Source: Bradyrhizobium sp. 141
Lineage (GTDB): Bacteria > Pseudomonadota > Alphaproteobacteria > Rhizobiales > Xanthobacteraceae
NCBI RefSeq assembly: GCF_023074055.1
Contig: NZ_JADPKR010000115.1
Coordinates: 62,001 to 126,000 of the forward strand
Direction of reading: 5' to 3'
Length of the DNA stretch: 64,000 nt
The notes below the pieces were generated by a model, which worked only from the letters and a program-made list of their open reading frames with translations, did not search any database and had not been told where the DNA came from. Below are positions 45,832-54,086 of the stretch, one piece after another (position 1 is the stretch's first letter; the number at the start of each line of letters is the position of its first letter). A program made the position numbers and the translations under genes.

Positions 45832-47453
45832 CACTGCGCTCCCACATAGACGGCCGGCACCGATGTGCCCTCGGTCAGCGCCAACGTCAGGATCGGGTAG
45901 CCGTAATTGGTGAGGGTGAGGGCAATCATCAGCGCCACCCACAATGCATGCGTATTGAGCGCGACGGGCACCGTCTTCGGTTCGTGCACGGCGAGCGCAA
46001 AGCGATAGGGACCGGCTTCGGCCTGCGGCGCGCGCATGCCGCGGGCCAGGATGACGATGAATATGATTCCCGAGGCCAGCAGGACGAAGCCGCCGATCGC
46101 CGAGAGGGTGACGGAAAGCGACTGTGGCGCGATCGCGGGATCGCCGAAATCGAAATAGGCCATGCGGCGCGGCATGCCCAGGATGCCGACCCAGTGCCAC
46201 GGGAAGGTCGTGACGATCATGCCGACGAACCACAGCCAGAGCTGGGTGCGCATCAGGCGGACATCGATCAGCTCGCGTCCCGTCAGATGCGGCCACAGAT
46301 CATAGGCGATCGCAAAATACATGATCACGATGGCGCCGCCGAAGATCAGATGGAAATGGCCGGTGATCCACTGCGTGTTGTGGATCGACGCATCGAGCTG
46401 ATAACTCATGTTGATGAGGCCGCCGGCCCCGCCGAAGCCGAGCATGACGAAGGAGAACGCCAGCGCCAGCATCATCGGATTGTCCCAGGGCAGGGCCCTG
46501 ATCCAGCCGAACATGCCGCGCCCACCACGCAGCCGCGCCGCGATCTCGACGGAAGCGCAGATCGTGAACACGGTCAGCAGCGTCGGCAGTGCCACCAGCG
46601 CCGTGAAGGCCGAGTGGATGAACTTGAAGCCGGCGCCGACTTGCGGATCAGCGAAGGTGTGATGCATGCCGATCGGCATCGCCACCACCAGGAACAGGAT
46701 GAAGGAGATTCGCGCCATGCTGTCGGAATAGACCCGGCCGCCGATCGCACGCGGCACGATGGTGTAATAGGCGATGTAGGTCGGCATCAGCCAGAAATAG
46801 ACGATGGCGTGCAGCGTCCAGGAGAAGAACACGCGGGCGAGGCCGGCATCGATCGTGCTCTTCAGCCCCGCCGCGACCGGGATGATCTGCAACAGCAACT
46901 CGAGCGCGGCCCCGACCGCAGTCCAGGCCCACAAGTAAGAACCCGCGACGTTGGCGAACATCGCCAGCGGCACCGGCGCGCCGGGATGGGCCTTTCGCCA
47001 GACGCGCAGATTGATCGACATCAGCGCGACCCAGAACCACGAGCCGACCACGACCAGCACGACGCCGAGATAGTAGAAGACGTTGCCGATCAGCGGCGGA
47101 TAGAAAGTGTAGAGCACCGAGGCCCGGCCCAGTGCGATCGGGATCACCGCCATGATGCTGCCGGCGACGATCAGCCAGAAACCAGCCCAGGCCCAGCGCA
47201 CGCCGACCAGACGCTGCTGCAGCGCGGACTCACTGATGGCGTAGCCGAATCCCATCGCGACCAGGGTCGGGAAGACGTAGCCCATCACTGTGCCGTGCGC
47301 GGTCAGCGAGCGGTAATAGAGCTCGGGATTGGATAGCCATGTGCCGATCGGGCTGCGGATGAACATCTGCCAGGCGCCGAGCGTGAGCGCGATGCCGAAC
47401 ACGGCGAAGGCCAGCCAGAAATGGGCGAGGATGAGCTTCCTATTGACCAACAC
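45831..47453 (-). CDS. Cytochrome oxidase subunit I, B-type (ba3-like)
   Basis: A 540-aa haem-copper oxidase catalytic subunit with about 13 helices, starting at GTG 47453. Haem and CuB ligands are visible: TAHGTVMGY, HAIVYFWLMPTY with the CuB His and cross-linked Tyr, the HH pair in IGMHHTFADP, and GHFHLIFG. HxIVYFWLxPxY is diagnostic of the B family (Thermus ba3), distinct from the A-type HPEVYIL; here Pro after the His is replaced by Ala. B-type enzymes have high oxygen affinity and only one proton channel. Confidence 0.9.
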   Translation of the reverse strand: MLVNRKLILAHFWLAFAVFGIALTLGAWQMFIRSPIGTWLSNPELYYRSLTAHGTVMGYVFPTLVAMGFGYAISESALQQRLVGVRWAWAGFWLIVAGSIMAVIPIALGRASVLYTFYPPLIGNVFYYLGVVLVVVGSWFWVALMSINLRVWRKAHPGAPVPLAMFANVAGSYLWAWTAVGAALELLLQIIPVAAGLKSTIDAGLARVFFSWTLHAIVYFWLMPTYIAYYTIVPRAIGGRVYSDSMARISFILFLVVAMPIGMHHTFADPQVGAGFKFIHSAFTALVALPTLLTVFTICASVEIAARLRGGRGMFGWIRALPWDNPMMLALAFSFVMLGFGGAGGLINMSYQLDASIHNTQWITGHFHLIFGGAIVIMYFAIAYDLWPHLTGRELIDVRLMRTQLWLWFVGMIVTTFPWHWVGILGMPRRMAYFDFGDPAIAPQSLSVTLSAIGGFVLLASGIIFIVILARGMRAPQAEAGPYRFALAVHEPKTVPVALNTHALWVALMIALTLTNYGYPILTLALTEGTSVPAVYVGAQ

Positions 47454-48003
47454 AGCTCAGCCTCCCGCCACCCTTCGCACGACCCTCGAATTCGGTCTTG
47501 TCGATCACCTTGACCTTGCCCCACATGCCCTCGTGACCAAAACTGCAAAACTCCTGGCAGGGCATCAGGTAGTCGCCGGTCCGCGTAAAGCGCATGAGCT
47601 GCTCGGAAATGTATCCGGGCACCAGCATGGTGTTGACGTTGGTGCCCTGGATCAGGATGCCATGCACGACGTCGGCGCTGGTGGCACGCAGCGTAATCGG
47701 CGTGTCCACGGGCACCACGATGCAGGCCGGCGTGAAGGAATATTGCTGGCCGATCGCGCGCACCGTCACGTTGCCGTTGGCCTCCAGCACGCTGCCGAGA
47801 TTGCTCTCGACGAATTCGCCGGACAGATGCAGGCGCGAGGGATCGGTGATCTCCACGCGCGGCTGCGGCATGGTCGCGCGATGGATGCCGGCGAACGCCG
47901 CCAGCAGCGCCATCATCACGATGATGACGACCGCAATGGTGGCCCAGCGCCGCTCGATTCGGGCCGCGACCTCGGCGCTGCCATGGGTGTCCTCTGCGCT
48001 CAT
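47440..48003 (-). CDS. Cytochrome oxidase subunit II, CuA-containing
   Basis: A 187-aa subunit with one N-terminal helix (WATIAVVIIVMMALLAAFAGI) and a periplasmic cupredoxin domain. The CuA ligands are the His in VVHGILI and the cluster CQEFCSFGHEGM. It is short like ba3 subunit II. The gene overlaps subunit I by 14 bases and its ATG (48001-48003) overlaps the stop of the small subunit gene. It accepts electrons from cytochrome c and passes them to subunit I. Confidence 0.9.
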   Translation of the reverse strand: MSAEDTHGSAEVAARIERRWATIAVVIIVMMALLAAFAGIHRATMPQPRVEITDPSRLHLSGEFVESNLGSVLEANGNVTVRAIGQQYSFTPACIVVPVDTPITLRATSADVVHGILIQGTNVNTMLVPGYISEQLMRFTRTGDYLMPCQEFCSFGHEGMWGKVKVIDKTEFEGRAKGGGRLSCVGQ

Positions 48004-48176
48004 TGCAGCGGCCCGCGCGGCAAGAACACGAACAGGTAAAACGCGAGCCACATCGCGACCACGCAGGCCGTGGCGATGCCGGCGAGCACGATCGCGCCGG
48101 AGGGCCCTTGCGCTACGACCTCCTCGACGGCCTGGTCGGCGGCAGCTGGGCTGGTCGGCGGGTCGGAATTGATCAT
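48000..48176 (-). CDS. Small single-helix oxidase-associated subunit
   Basis: A 58-aa protein (MINSDPPTSPAAADQ...) with one hydrophobic helix, GAIVLAGIATACVVAMWLAFYLFVFLP. ATG at 48174-48176; its TGA overlaps the start of subunit II. The size and position match the small helix subunit (IIa type) of ba3 oxidases, which replaces the missing first helix of subunit II. Function is inferred from position. Confidence 0.75.
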   Translation of the reverse strand: MINSDPPTSPAAADQAVEEVVAQGPSGAIVLAGIATACVVAMWLAFYLFVFLPRGPLQ

Positions 48177-48184
48177 GGCGTGTC

Positions 48185-49426
48185 TCAATGCAGCGGTGCG
48201 GAGCGCAGCTCGTTGGCCTCGCGGGCCGAGACCGGCGTGCCGCGATTGCCCCAGGCGGTGCGGATGTAGGAGACGACGGCGGCGACCTCGTTGTCGGAGA
48301 GGAGGCCTGCGAAAGGCGGCATGCCGTAGGGCATGGGATTGCCCTTGGTGCCCGGCGGATAGCCGCCATTGAGCACCATGCGGATCGGATTGACCGCCGA
48401 CTGCATCTCGATCGACTGGTTGTTGGCGAGCGGCGGCCAGTGCGGCGGCTTGCCTTCGCCCTGCGTGCCATGACAGCTCGCGCAACTCTTGTCGTAGACG
48501 GACTTGCCGAGGCTGATCAGCAAGCTGCTCTCGGTGGTCGGTAGCGTCGAGCTCGGCGGCGGAGGTGGCGATGGTTCTGAGATGCCCTTGAGGTAGACAG
48601 CCATGGCCCTGGTGTCCGCGTCATCAAGATATTGCAGGCTGTTGTGCACGACCTCCGCCATCGGGCCGTAGACGACGCCGCGCATGGAGACGCCGGTCTG
48701 GAGCAGGTCGGTGATGTCCTTGATGCTCCAATCGCCTAGCCCGGCCTCGCGATTGGAGGTCAGCGAGGGGGCGTACCAGTTCTGCATCGGGATCAGGCCG
48801 CCTTTGAAAGCGTCCGATTGCGAGGTGCCGCCGAGCGCGTTGATCGGCGAATGGCACATGCTGCAATGACCGAGGCCCTCGACCAGATAGGCGCCGCGAT
48901 TCCATTCGGCCGATTTCGCAGGATCAGGCTTGAACTCGCCCTCACGGAAGTACAGCGTGCGCCAGCCGAGGATGAGCTGGCGGTTGTCATAGGGGAAGCG
49001 CAGCTCGTGCGGCTTGTTCTTCTGGATGACCGGCGGGATCGAGCGCAAGTACGCGAAGATCGCGTCGCTGTCGGCGCGCGTGACCTTGGTGTAGGACGCA
49101 AACGGCATCGCCGGATAGATCAGCCCGCCGTCCGGGAAACGGCCGCTGTGCATGGTCTTGTAGAAGTCGTCCGCGCTCCACTTGCCGATCCCGGTCGCAG
49201 GATCCGGCGTGATGTTGGAGGTGTAGAGGGTGCCGAACGGCGTCGGCATGGCGCGGCCGCCGGCGAACAAATGGCCTTCCGCCGCGGTGTGGCAGGCGGT
49301 GCAATCGCCGGCGCGGGCGAGATATTCGCCGCGCGCGACGACGTCGCTGTTTTTGTCCTGCGCCTGTGCCGCCGTCGTCAGCGCGGCGAGGGCGAGAAGC
49401 GTGATCGACAGTTTCGAGCCCATCAT
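48185..49426 (-). CDS. Tri-haem cytochrome c (alcohol-dehydrogenase cytochrome subunit type)
   Basis: A 413-aa exported protein with signal peptide MMGSKLSITLLALAALTTAAQA and three haem c sites: CTACH (residues 42-46), CSMCH (188-192) and CASCH (315-319). The fold order and segments such as GTLYTSNITPDPATGIGKW match the cytochrome subunit of membrane-bound alcohol or gluconate dehydrogenases, but no dehydrogenase is nearby. Placed eight bases before the small subunit gene, it probably links the quinol pool or a periplasmic dehydrogenase to this oxidase. The second ATG (49423) has better spacing to GAGG. Confidence 0.85.
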   Translation of the reverse strand: MMGSKLSITLLALAALTTAAQAQDKNSDVVARGEYLARAGDCTACHTAAEGHLFAGGRAMPTPFGTLYTSNITPDPATGIGKWSADDFYKTMHSGRFPDGGLIYPAMPFASYTKVTRADSDAIFAYLRSIPPVIQKNKPHELRFPYDNRQLILGWRTLYFREGEFKPDPAKSAEWNRGAYLVEGLGHCSMCHSPINALGGTSQSDAFKGGLIPMQNWYAPSLTSNREAGLGDWSIKDITDLLQTGVSMRGVVYGPMAEVVHNSLQYLDDADTRAMAVYLKGISEPSPPPPPSSTLPTTESSLLISLGKSVYDKSCASCHGTQGEGKPPHWPPLANNQSIEMQSAVNPIRMVLNGGYPPGTKGNPMPYGMPPFAGLLSDNEVAAVVSYIRTAWGNRGTPVSAREANELRSAPLH

Positions 49427-49434
49427 CCGCCTCG

Positions 49435-50202
49435 TCAGTTGGGCTGGCTGCCGCAGCCGAATGGCAGCGCGTAGGTGCCTTTCGGCACGGGAGCAGGGTT
49501 CGCGGGCGCCGGCCGCGTCGCGAGCCACGCGGCAACCGCGGTGACATCGGCCTCGGTCAGATGCCCGGCGACGAGCTGCATGCAATCGGGCGCTTTCGCC
49601 GTGCGGTTGCCGTAGCGCCAGGCGCCGAGCTGGGCGCTGACATAGGCGGCGCGGAGACCGAGCAGACCGGGAATGCCGGGCTGCATGCCCGTGAGGCCGG
49701 GACCATGACAGCTGACGCAGGCCGGAATGCTACGATCGGCGTCGCCGCTGGTCGCGAGCAACTCGCCCTGCGCGAGGACTTCCTTGCTGACCTCGCTCGG
49801 GGCAGGCTGCGGTAGCGGAGGGTGCTCGCTGGCAAAATATGCTGCCATCGCCTCCAGATACGGATCCGGCAGAAATTCCAGCAGATAGTTCATCGGCGGG
49901 TATTTGCGCCGGCCGCTGCGGAAGGCGAGGAGCTGATTGTAGAGATAACCGGCCGGCTTGCCGGCAAGCCGCGGGAAATAGACGTCGTTGGTGCCTTCGC
50001 CCTTGTTGCCATGACAGGGCGTGCACGCCTCCACCCGCGCCGCCATCGTGTCGGGCGGCTGGTTGGCCGTTTGTGCGGCCGCGCCATCCATGGCGGCCAA
50101 GGTGGCAATGGCGAAGGCCAGGGCAGGGTAGCGAGCGAACACTTTCGTCGCCCTCCAGAAAGCAGGACCGGGTTGATTCCTGGCCACAACATACTGCTCC
50201 AT
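49435..50202 (-). CDS. Di-haem cytochrome c (c4-like), first gene of the oxidase operon
   Basis: A 255-aa protein with two haem sites, CTPCH and CVSCH, in a c4-type tandem (VEACTPCHGNKGEGTND and IPACVSCHGPGLTG). ATG at 50200-50202 gives MEQYVVARNQPG with a signal-like stretch ALAFAIATLAAMDGAAAQ; a start at 50292 would add 30 uncharacteristic residues. No clear Shine-Dalgarno is seen. A possible electron shuttle to the oxidase encoded downstream. Confidence 0.83.
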   Translation of the reverse strand: MEQYVVARNQPGPAFWRATKVFARYPALAFAIATLAAMDGAAAQTANQPPDTMAARVEACTPCHGNKGEGTNDVYFPRLAGKPAGYLYNQLLAFRSGRRKYPPMNYLLEFLPDPYLEAMAAYFASEHPPLPQPAPSEVSKEVLAQGELLATSGDADRSIPACVSCHGPGLTGMQPGIPGLLGLRAAYVSAQLGAWRYGNRTAKAPDCMQLVAGHLTEADVTAVAAWLATRPAPANPAPVPKGTYALPFGCGSQPN

Positions 50203-50646
50203 TATTGCGCCAATATAGCTGCGCGCAAGCGCCGAAGGGATCAACGACGTTTGGTCGCGGCTTTGCAATGCAATGACGATCCATTTCGACAAATTTTGCG
50301 AGTTTTTTGAAAAGCAAACATAAGTTTGCAGTCTCGCGGCTCATCTCGCCCGAGATTTGCTTGATCTCATCACCCTCTTTGTCAGAGGGTGCAGGGAAGA
50401 CCGGATGCCGGCTGGGCACCAGCGGTCCACTGTGCGAAGGTTGCGCTACAAGAGGCTGCACAGCGGCATACAGGTGAAGCCAAACAACCGGCCTTCCCTG
50501 CGCAGGGGAAAATAAAGATCCGTATGGAATAGTAGAGAACCATATGGAATGACCAACTCGTTGATCAGACGAAGTTTACTGCCATATGATGCCATCGGCA
50601 TTCCTCCGCATTCCCACACACCATTGGGACAAAACCGGGGACACAC
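50203..50646. other. Divergent intergenic region, boundary of accessory DNA
   Basis: No supported gene. It separates the oxidase operon (minus) from the integrase (plus) and contains an A/T-rich tract around 50280-50330, likely the oxidase promoter, and the hairpin at 50371-50391. The composition drops in GC relative to both sides, consistent with an insertion boundary. Confidence 0.55.
50371..50391. repeat. Perfect 8-base inverted repeat
   Basis: CACCCTCT (50371-50378), loop TTGTC, AGAGGGTG (50384-50391). Located between the oxidase operon and the integrase. It could be a terminator, a regulatory site or part of an attachment region; nothing discriminates. Confidence 0.5.
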
Positions 50647-51897
50647 ATGGCACGCAAGGTTCGTCACAGCGCCCTCGAAAGCCGCAGCGCGCGTCTGAAG
50701 TTGCAGGTTCGCCGGAAGCCATATCCCGGCCCGTCATTGGCGCGAGGCGTCTCGCTGCTCTACCGGCGTAATCGTACCAATGGCGCATGGGTGGTGAAAT
50801 CGAGCAACGGTCATGGTGCCTACTGGACCAAGCGCATCGCCGATGCCGACGACTTCGCGGACTCTGACGGCAAAGACGTCATGACGTTCTTCCAGGCGCA
50901 GGACGCCGCGAAACGTTTGGCGCGCGGCGATCATGGCACCGGCGATAATGCACCCGTCACCGTGGACGGCGCTCTCACCGCCTATGAAGGCGATCTCAAA
51001 GCGCGCAGCGCCAACCCCTACAACGCACAATGGCCTCGCGTGCACCTCACATCCGTGCTGCTCGCCAAACCAGTCGCCCTGGTCACCTCGAATGAGTGGC
51101 AGAAATGGCGCGATGGCCTGCTGACCAAGATGGCGCGTTCGACAGTCAATCGACTCTCCGGCTGCCTGTGCGCTGCGCTGGAGCTGGCTGCACAGCACGA
51201 TCAGCGCATTCAGAATAAGCGTGCGTGGGACGTTGGTCTCGCCGGCCTGCCGGATGCGCAGGAAGCCCGCAACGTCGTCCTCTCTGATCAGAAAGTGCGG
51301 GAATTCGTCGTCACCGCCTATGGGCTGGATGACAAGTTGGGGCTGCTGACTGATACGCTGGCGATCACAGGCGCGCGGCCAAGCCAAGCCGTGCGCCTGC
51401 GCGTTGCCGATCTGGACGCCCATCCAGTGCGGCCGAAACTGTCGATGCCGAAATCAGCCAAAGGCGGCGGACGCAATCGCGCCAAGAAGAAAGTCGAGCG
51501 CTACAGCGTGCCCATCACGGCGCAGCTCGCGACCAAGCTGAAGGAGTCGGCGAAAGGTCGCGATGGCGATGCGCCGCTGCTCTTGCAGAGCGACGGCAGC
51601 CCCTGGGGCGATAATCCCGGCCAGACCTATCATCGGCAGATCGACAAGATCGTCACTGCGATCGGACTCGACCCTGCCGTTGTGACGATCTACGCCCTGA
51701 GACATTCGAGCATCGTGCGAATGCTCTTGCAGAACATTCCGATCAGACTGGTGGCATCGCTGCACAACACCAGCGTCGCGATGATCGAGCGAACGTACTC
51801 GAAGTTCATCACCGAGCACGGCGACGACATCTCCCGCAGGGCGCTGCTGCAGGACGAGCCGCCGAGCGGCGCGAAGATCGTAGCGCTGGCGAGTTGA
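50647..51897 (+). CDS. Tyrosine recombinase/integrase
   Basis: A 416-aa phage-type integrase. The catalytic half shows TGARPSQAVRLRVADL (first Arg, with Q instead of the usual Glu), a Lys-bearing beta-hairpin region, YALRHSSIVRML (box II with Tyr in place of the first His), SLHNTSVAMIE and the nucleophile Tyr384 in RTYSKF. The N-terminal part has a SAM-like core-binding domain (VTVDGALTAYEGDLKARSANP). It probably mobilises the element that follows; no tRNA gene lies directly upstream, so the attachment site is unclear. Confidence 0.87.
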   Translation: MARKVRHSALESRSARLKLQVRRKPYPGPSLARGVSLLYRRNRTNGAWVVKSSNGHGAYWTKRIADADDFADSDGKDVMTFFQAQDAAKRLARGDHGTGDNAPVTVDGALTAYEGDLKARSANPYNAQWPRVHLTSVLLAKPVALVTSNEWQKWRDGLLTKMARSTVNRLSGCLCAALELAAQHDQRIQNKRAWDVGLAGLPDAQEARNVVLSDQKVREFVVTAYGLDDKLGLLTDTLAITGARPSQAVRLRVADLDAHPVRPKLSMPKSAKGGGRNRAKKKVERYSVPITAQLATKLKESAKGRDGDAPLLLQSDGSPWGDNPGQTYHRQIDKIVTAIGLDPAVVTIYALRHSSIVRMLLQNIPIRLVASLHNTSVAMIERTYSKFITEHGDDISRRALLQDEPPSGAKIVALAS

Positions 51898-52146
51898 TCG
51901 GCTGAGTCTGTTCGTCAGTGGACGAGCAACGTTGTCCTGTAACGGTTGTCATCCAACAGTTGGCCACCAACGTCAGCGGATAGTTGGTGACAAACATTAG
52001 TTGTTGGCGCCCTCTAGCCGGCGACGCCGGGACTGCTTGTCATCTTGCGTCAACTTGATCACTGAAGATACATGGAGTTCGCGTGGCAACGCGCTGCGGC
52101 TCTCTGCGTTGTTGAACCAGGATATTCGGAAGTGTCGGTGCAAGCT

Positions 52147-52878
52147 ATGCCTAAACGTGAGAACCCGGCCGGCAGTCGGCGGTCACCACGCGCAGCATCG
52201 CGCGTTGGAGCGGTGCCACACCGTTCGGCTGGCGCGACAAGCGTCGTGCCATTTACTGCTCTCTCCGAAGAAAAATGGCAGGCAATTCGTTCGACCTGCA
52301 CTCATACGTCCCAGGGCATCGATTTGCGCAGAGAGACCGACCAGATCGGTCAAGCTTATTGGGCGGCGCGGGCCACCAGGGAGATGTGGCTCAAGAAATT
52401 GCAGGGGAAAAAACCGGCAAAGCAGCGGGAAAAAATCCACAAGGCATTGCTGTCAGTGCGCCAGTCCCAGAAGGCGTTGGCGGGAGTGCTGGCGGACGGC
52501 CTGCTCGATGACGACTTTGTCCACCCCGATTTCGAGACGCCGGAGTACCGACTTGAGGCGTGGCTTTCTGATTACGATTTGTGGGTTCACCCGTTTGCCG
52601 GCAAGAACGACCCTATCAAGGCGGAACTGGTATCGCGATTGATCGGCCTCTGGAAGAAGTCTGGCGGGGCGCTGCGCTGGTCGAGGAAGAAGGACGATGC
52701 CGGCACGCCCTATGCTCCTGTTGTCGATTTTCTCACAGTCACGCTCAACGCCATCCTCGGCACGGCGTTCACGCCATCTGGCGTTGCTAAAATGATCGAC
52801 CGCCATCGAGGAGAACGCCTGGGATATAATCCCTGGCTCATGTACGCGGTGCATCGGCGAATCACCCGAGACATGTGA
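52147..52878 (+). CDS. Unknown protein of the integrated element
   Basis: A 243-aa protein from ATG 52147 (MPKRENPAGSRRSPR); the frame is open to an ATG at 52072. The N-terminal 50 residues are basic and low in structure. The rest is mixed alpha-helical (LSDYDLWVHPF, LRWSRKKDDAGTPYAPVVDFLTVTLNAILG, TPSGVAKMIDRHRGE). I recognise no catalytic motif. Proteins with this GGxLRWSRKK...VDFL pattern occur in rhizobial mobile DNA as hypotheticals. It sits between integrase and excisionase, a cargo position. Confidence 0.6.
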   Translation: MPKRENPAGSRRSPRAASRVGAVPHRSAGATSVVPFTALSEEKWQAIRSTCTHTSQGIDLRRETDQIGQAYWAARATREMWLKKLQGKKPAKQREKIHKALLSVRQSQKALAGVLADGLLDDDFVHPDFETPEYRLEAWLSDYDLWVHPFAGKNDPIKAELVSRLIGLWKKSGGALRWSRKKDDAGTPYAPVVDFLTVTLNAILGTAFTPSGVAKMIDRHRGERLGYNPWLMYAVHRRITRDM

Positions 52879-53073
52879 TCGCTGGCGGAGTCTGCCGCCA
52901 CGGGGACCGAGGGCGAGTGTCGCATCGTGACGACAAGAGCCTGGAGCCGCTGTGAGATTGGCGACTTCCCCTATCAATCCTGAACTAACATCGATCGTAG
53001 CACTCTACGAAGCAGATAGACCGCGCTCTATTGCCTCCTACACGCCACCACACGAGTAGGAGCACACACAGCT

Positions 53074-53319
53074 ATGGCCCCCCCCGAAGTCACCGGCCGG
53101 AAGACCGCACGGCGCGACGTCGCAGACGACGCAGATGCGTTTACAGTGAAGGAATTCTGCGCGCGCCACCGCATCTCCGTGCAGCTCTTCTACAAGAACC
53201 GCAAGCAGATGCCGCGCACGATCAATGTCGGCACGCGCGTCCTGATCAGCAAGGAAGCCGCCGCTGCGTGGCGTCGCATGCGCGAGCGGGCGGCGCAAGC
53301 CGCTGAGCGCGCGGCCTAG
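53074..53319 (+). CDS. AlpA/excisionase-like DNA-binding protein
   Basis: An 81-aa protein with a winged-helix MerR/AlpA-type core: AFTVKEFCARHRISVQLFYKNRKQMPRTINVGTRVLISKEAAAAWRRMRE. VxEFxxRxxIS and the R-x-L-I-x-xEAxxxW end are the AlpA pattern. Such proteins act as excisionases or regulators of the integrase in phages and satellites. The start ATG 53074 follows GGAGC at 53059-53063. Confidence 0.75.
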   Translation: MAPPEVTGRKTARRDVADDADAFTVKEFCARHRISVQLFYKNRKQMPRTINVGTRVLISKEAAAAWRRMRERAAQAAERAA

Positions 53320-53378
53320 CCGCAGAAAAGGCGGCCCGCCAGCCGCCCTCTCCAATCCCTCTCACGGAATCTCTTTAG

Positions 53379-54086
53379 ATGTTTGTCAGCAATACCAGCG
53401 CGCTCACGGGCGTGCAAGCCGGCCGCAACTTCCCCGAGCCGGAGACCGCCGTCTCGTTCTTCGCTCCCCTGGCGGAGTACAGTTACGATCTGGTTGTGAT
53501 CGACCCGCCCTGGCCGTTTTCGACCTGGAGTGCGGCCGGGCAAAGCAAGTCGGCATCGAAGCACTATCGCATCATGACGCTTGCCGACGTCATGGCATTG
53601 CCCGTTCGCGGCCTGTTGAAAGATCACGCCGTTGTCCTGCTCTGGGCAACCGGCGCGATGCTCGCGCAGGCGGTCGCGGTCATGGAGGCGTGGGGGATCA
53701 CCTACAAGACTGAGCTTGCCTGGCGCAAGGTCACGCGCAACGGCAAGGTGCGCATGGGCTGCGGGTTCTGGGCGCGCACCATGCATGAGCCTGTCCTGCT
53801 GGGCACGGTTGGCAAGCCGAGCAAGTTCACGCTGCCGTCCTGCTTTGACGGAATCGCGCGCGAGCACAGCCGCAAGCCTGACGAGTTTTACCGCATGATC
53901 ACGGAGCGGACGCCCGGCTTGCGCCGCGCGGACGTGTTTGCGCGTGAGCAGCGTGATGGCTGGGATGCCTGGGGCGATGAGGTTGGCAAATTCTCGTCGG
54001 CGGACAGCCGCACCGAGCGCAACGCGATTCCCAAGCGTGACCGCGCAGAGGCAGGCCGCGAGCAGGCGGAGGCGTGCGATGCATGA
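53379..54086 (+). CDS. MT-A70 family adenine methyltransferase
   Basis: A 235-aa SAM-dependent N6-adenine methyltransferase of the MT-A70 family. DPPWPF (catalytic DPPW at about residues 45-48) and the later FWARTMHEPVLLGTVG and HSRKPDEFYRMI segments are characteristic. Phage and satellite homologues methylate DNA to evade restriction or mark replication. Its stop overlaps the start of the primase-VapE gene by eight bases, indicating a replication operon. Confidence 0.87.
   Translation: MFVSNTSALTGVQAGRNFPEPETAVSFFAPLAEYSYDLVVIDPPWPFSTWSAAGQSKSASKHYRIMTLADVMALPVRGLLKDHAVVLLWATGAMLAQAVAVMEAWGITYKTELAWRKVTRNGKVRMGCGFWARTMHEPVLLGTVGKPSKFTLPSCFDGIAREHSRKPDEFYRMITERTPGLRRADVFAREQRDGWDAWGDEVGKFSSADSRTERNAIPKRDRAEAGREQAEACDA

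Noticed and set aside
50361-50372. TTGATCTCATCA upstream of the oxidase operon as a FixK box
   Set aside because: The half-sites are separated by three bases instead of four and the second is imperfect, so it does not meet the consensus.
53938-54078. Longer N-terminus for the primase-VapE protein
   Set aside because: The extension overlaps the MT-A70 gene in another frame and is Arg/Ala-rich shadow sequence; ATG 54079 gives normal coupling.
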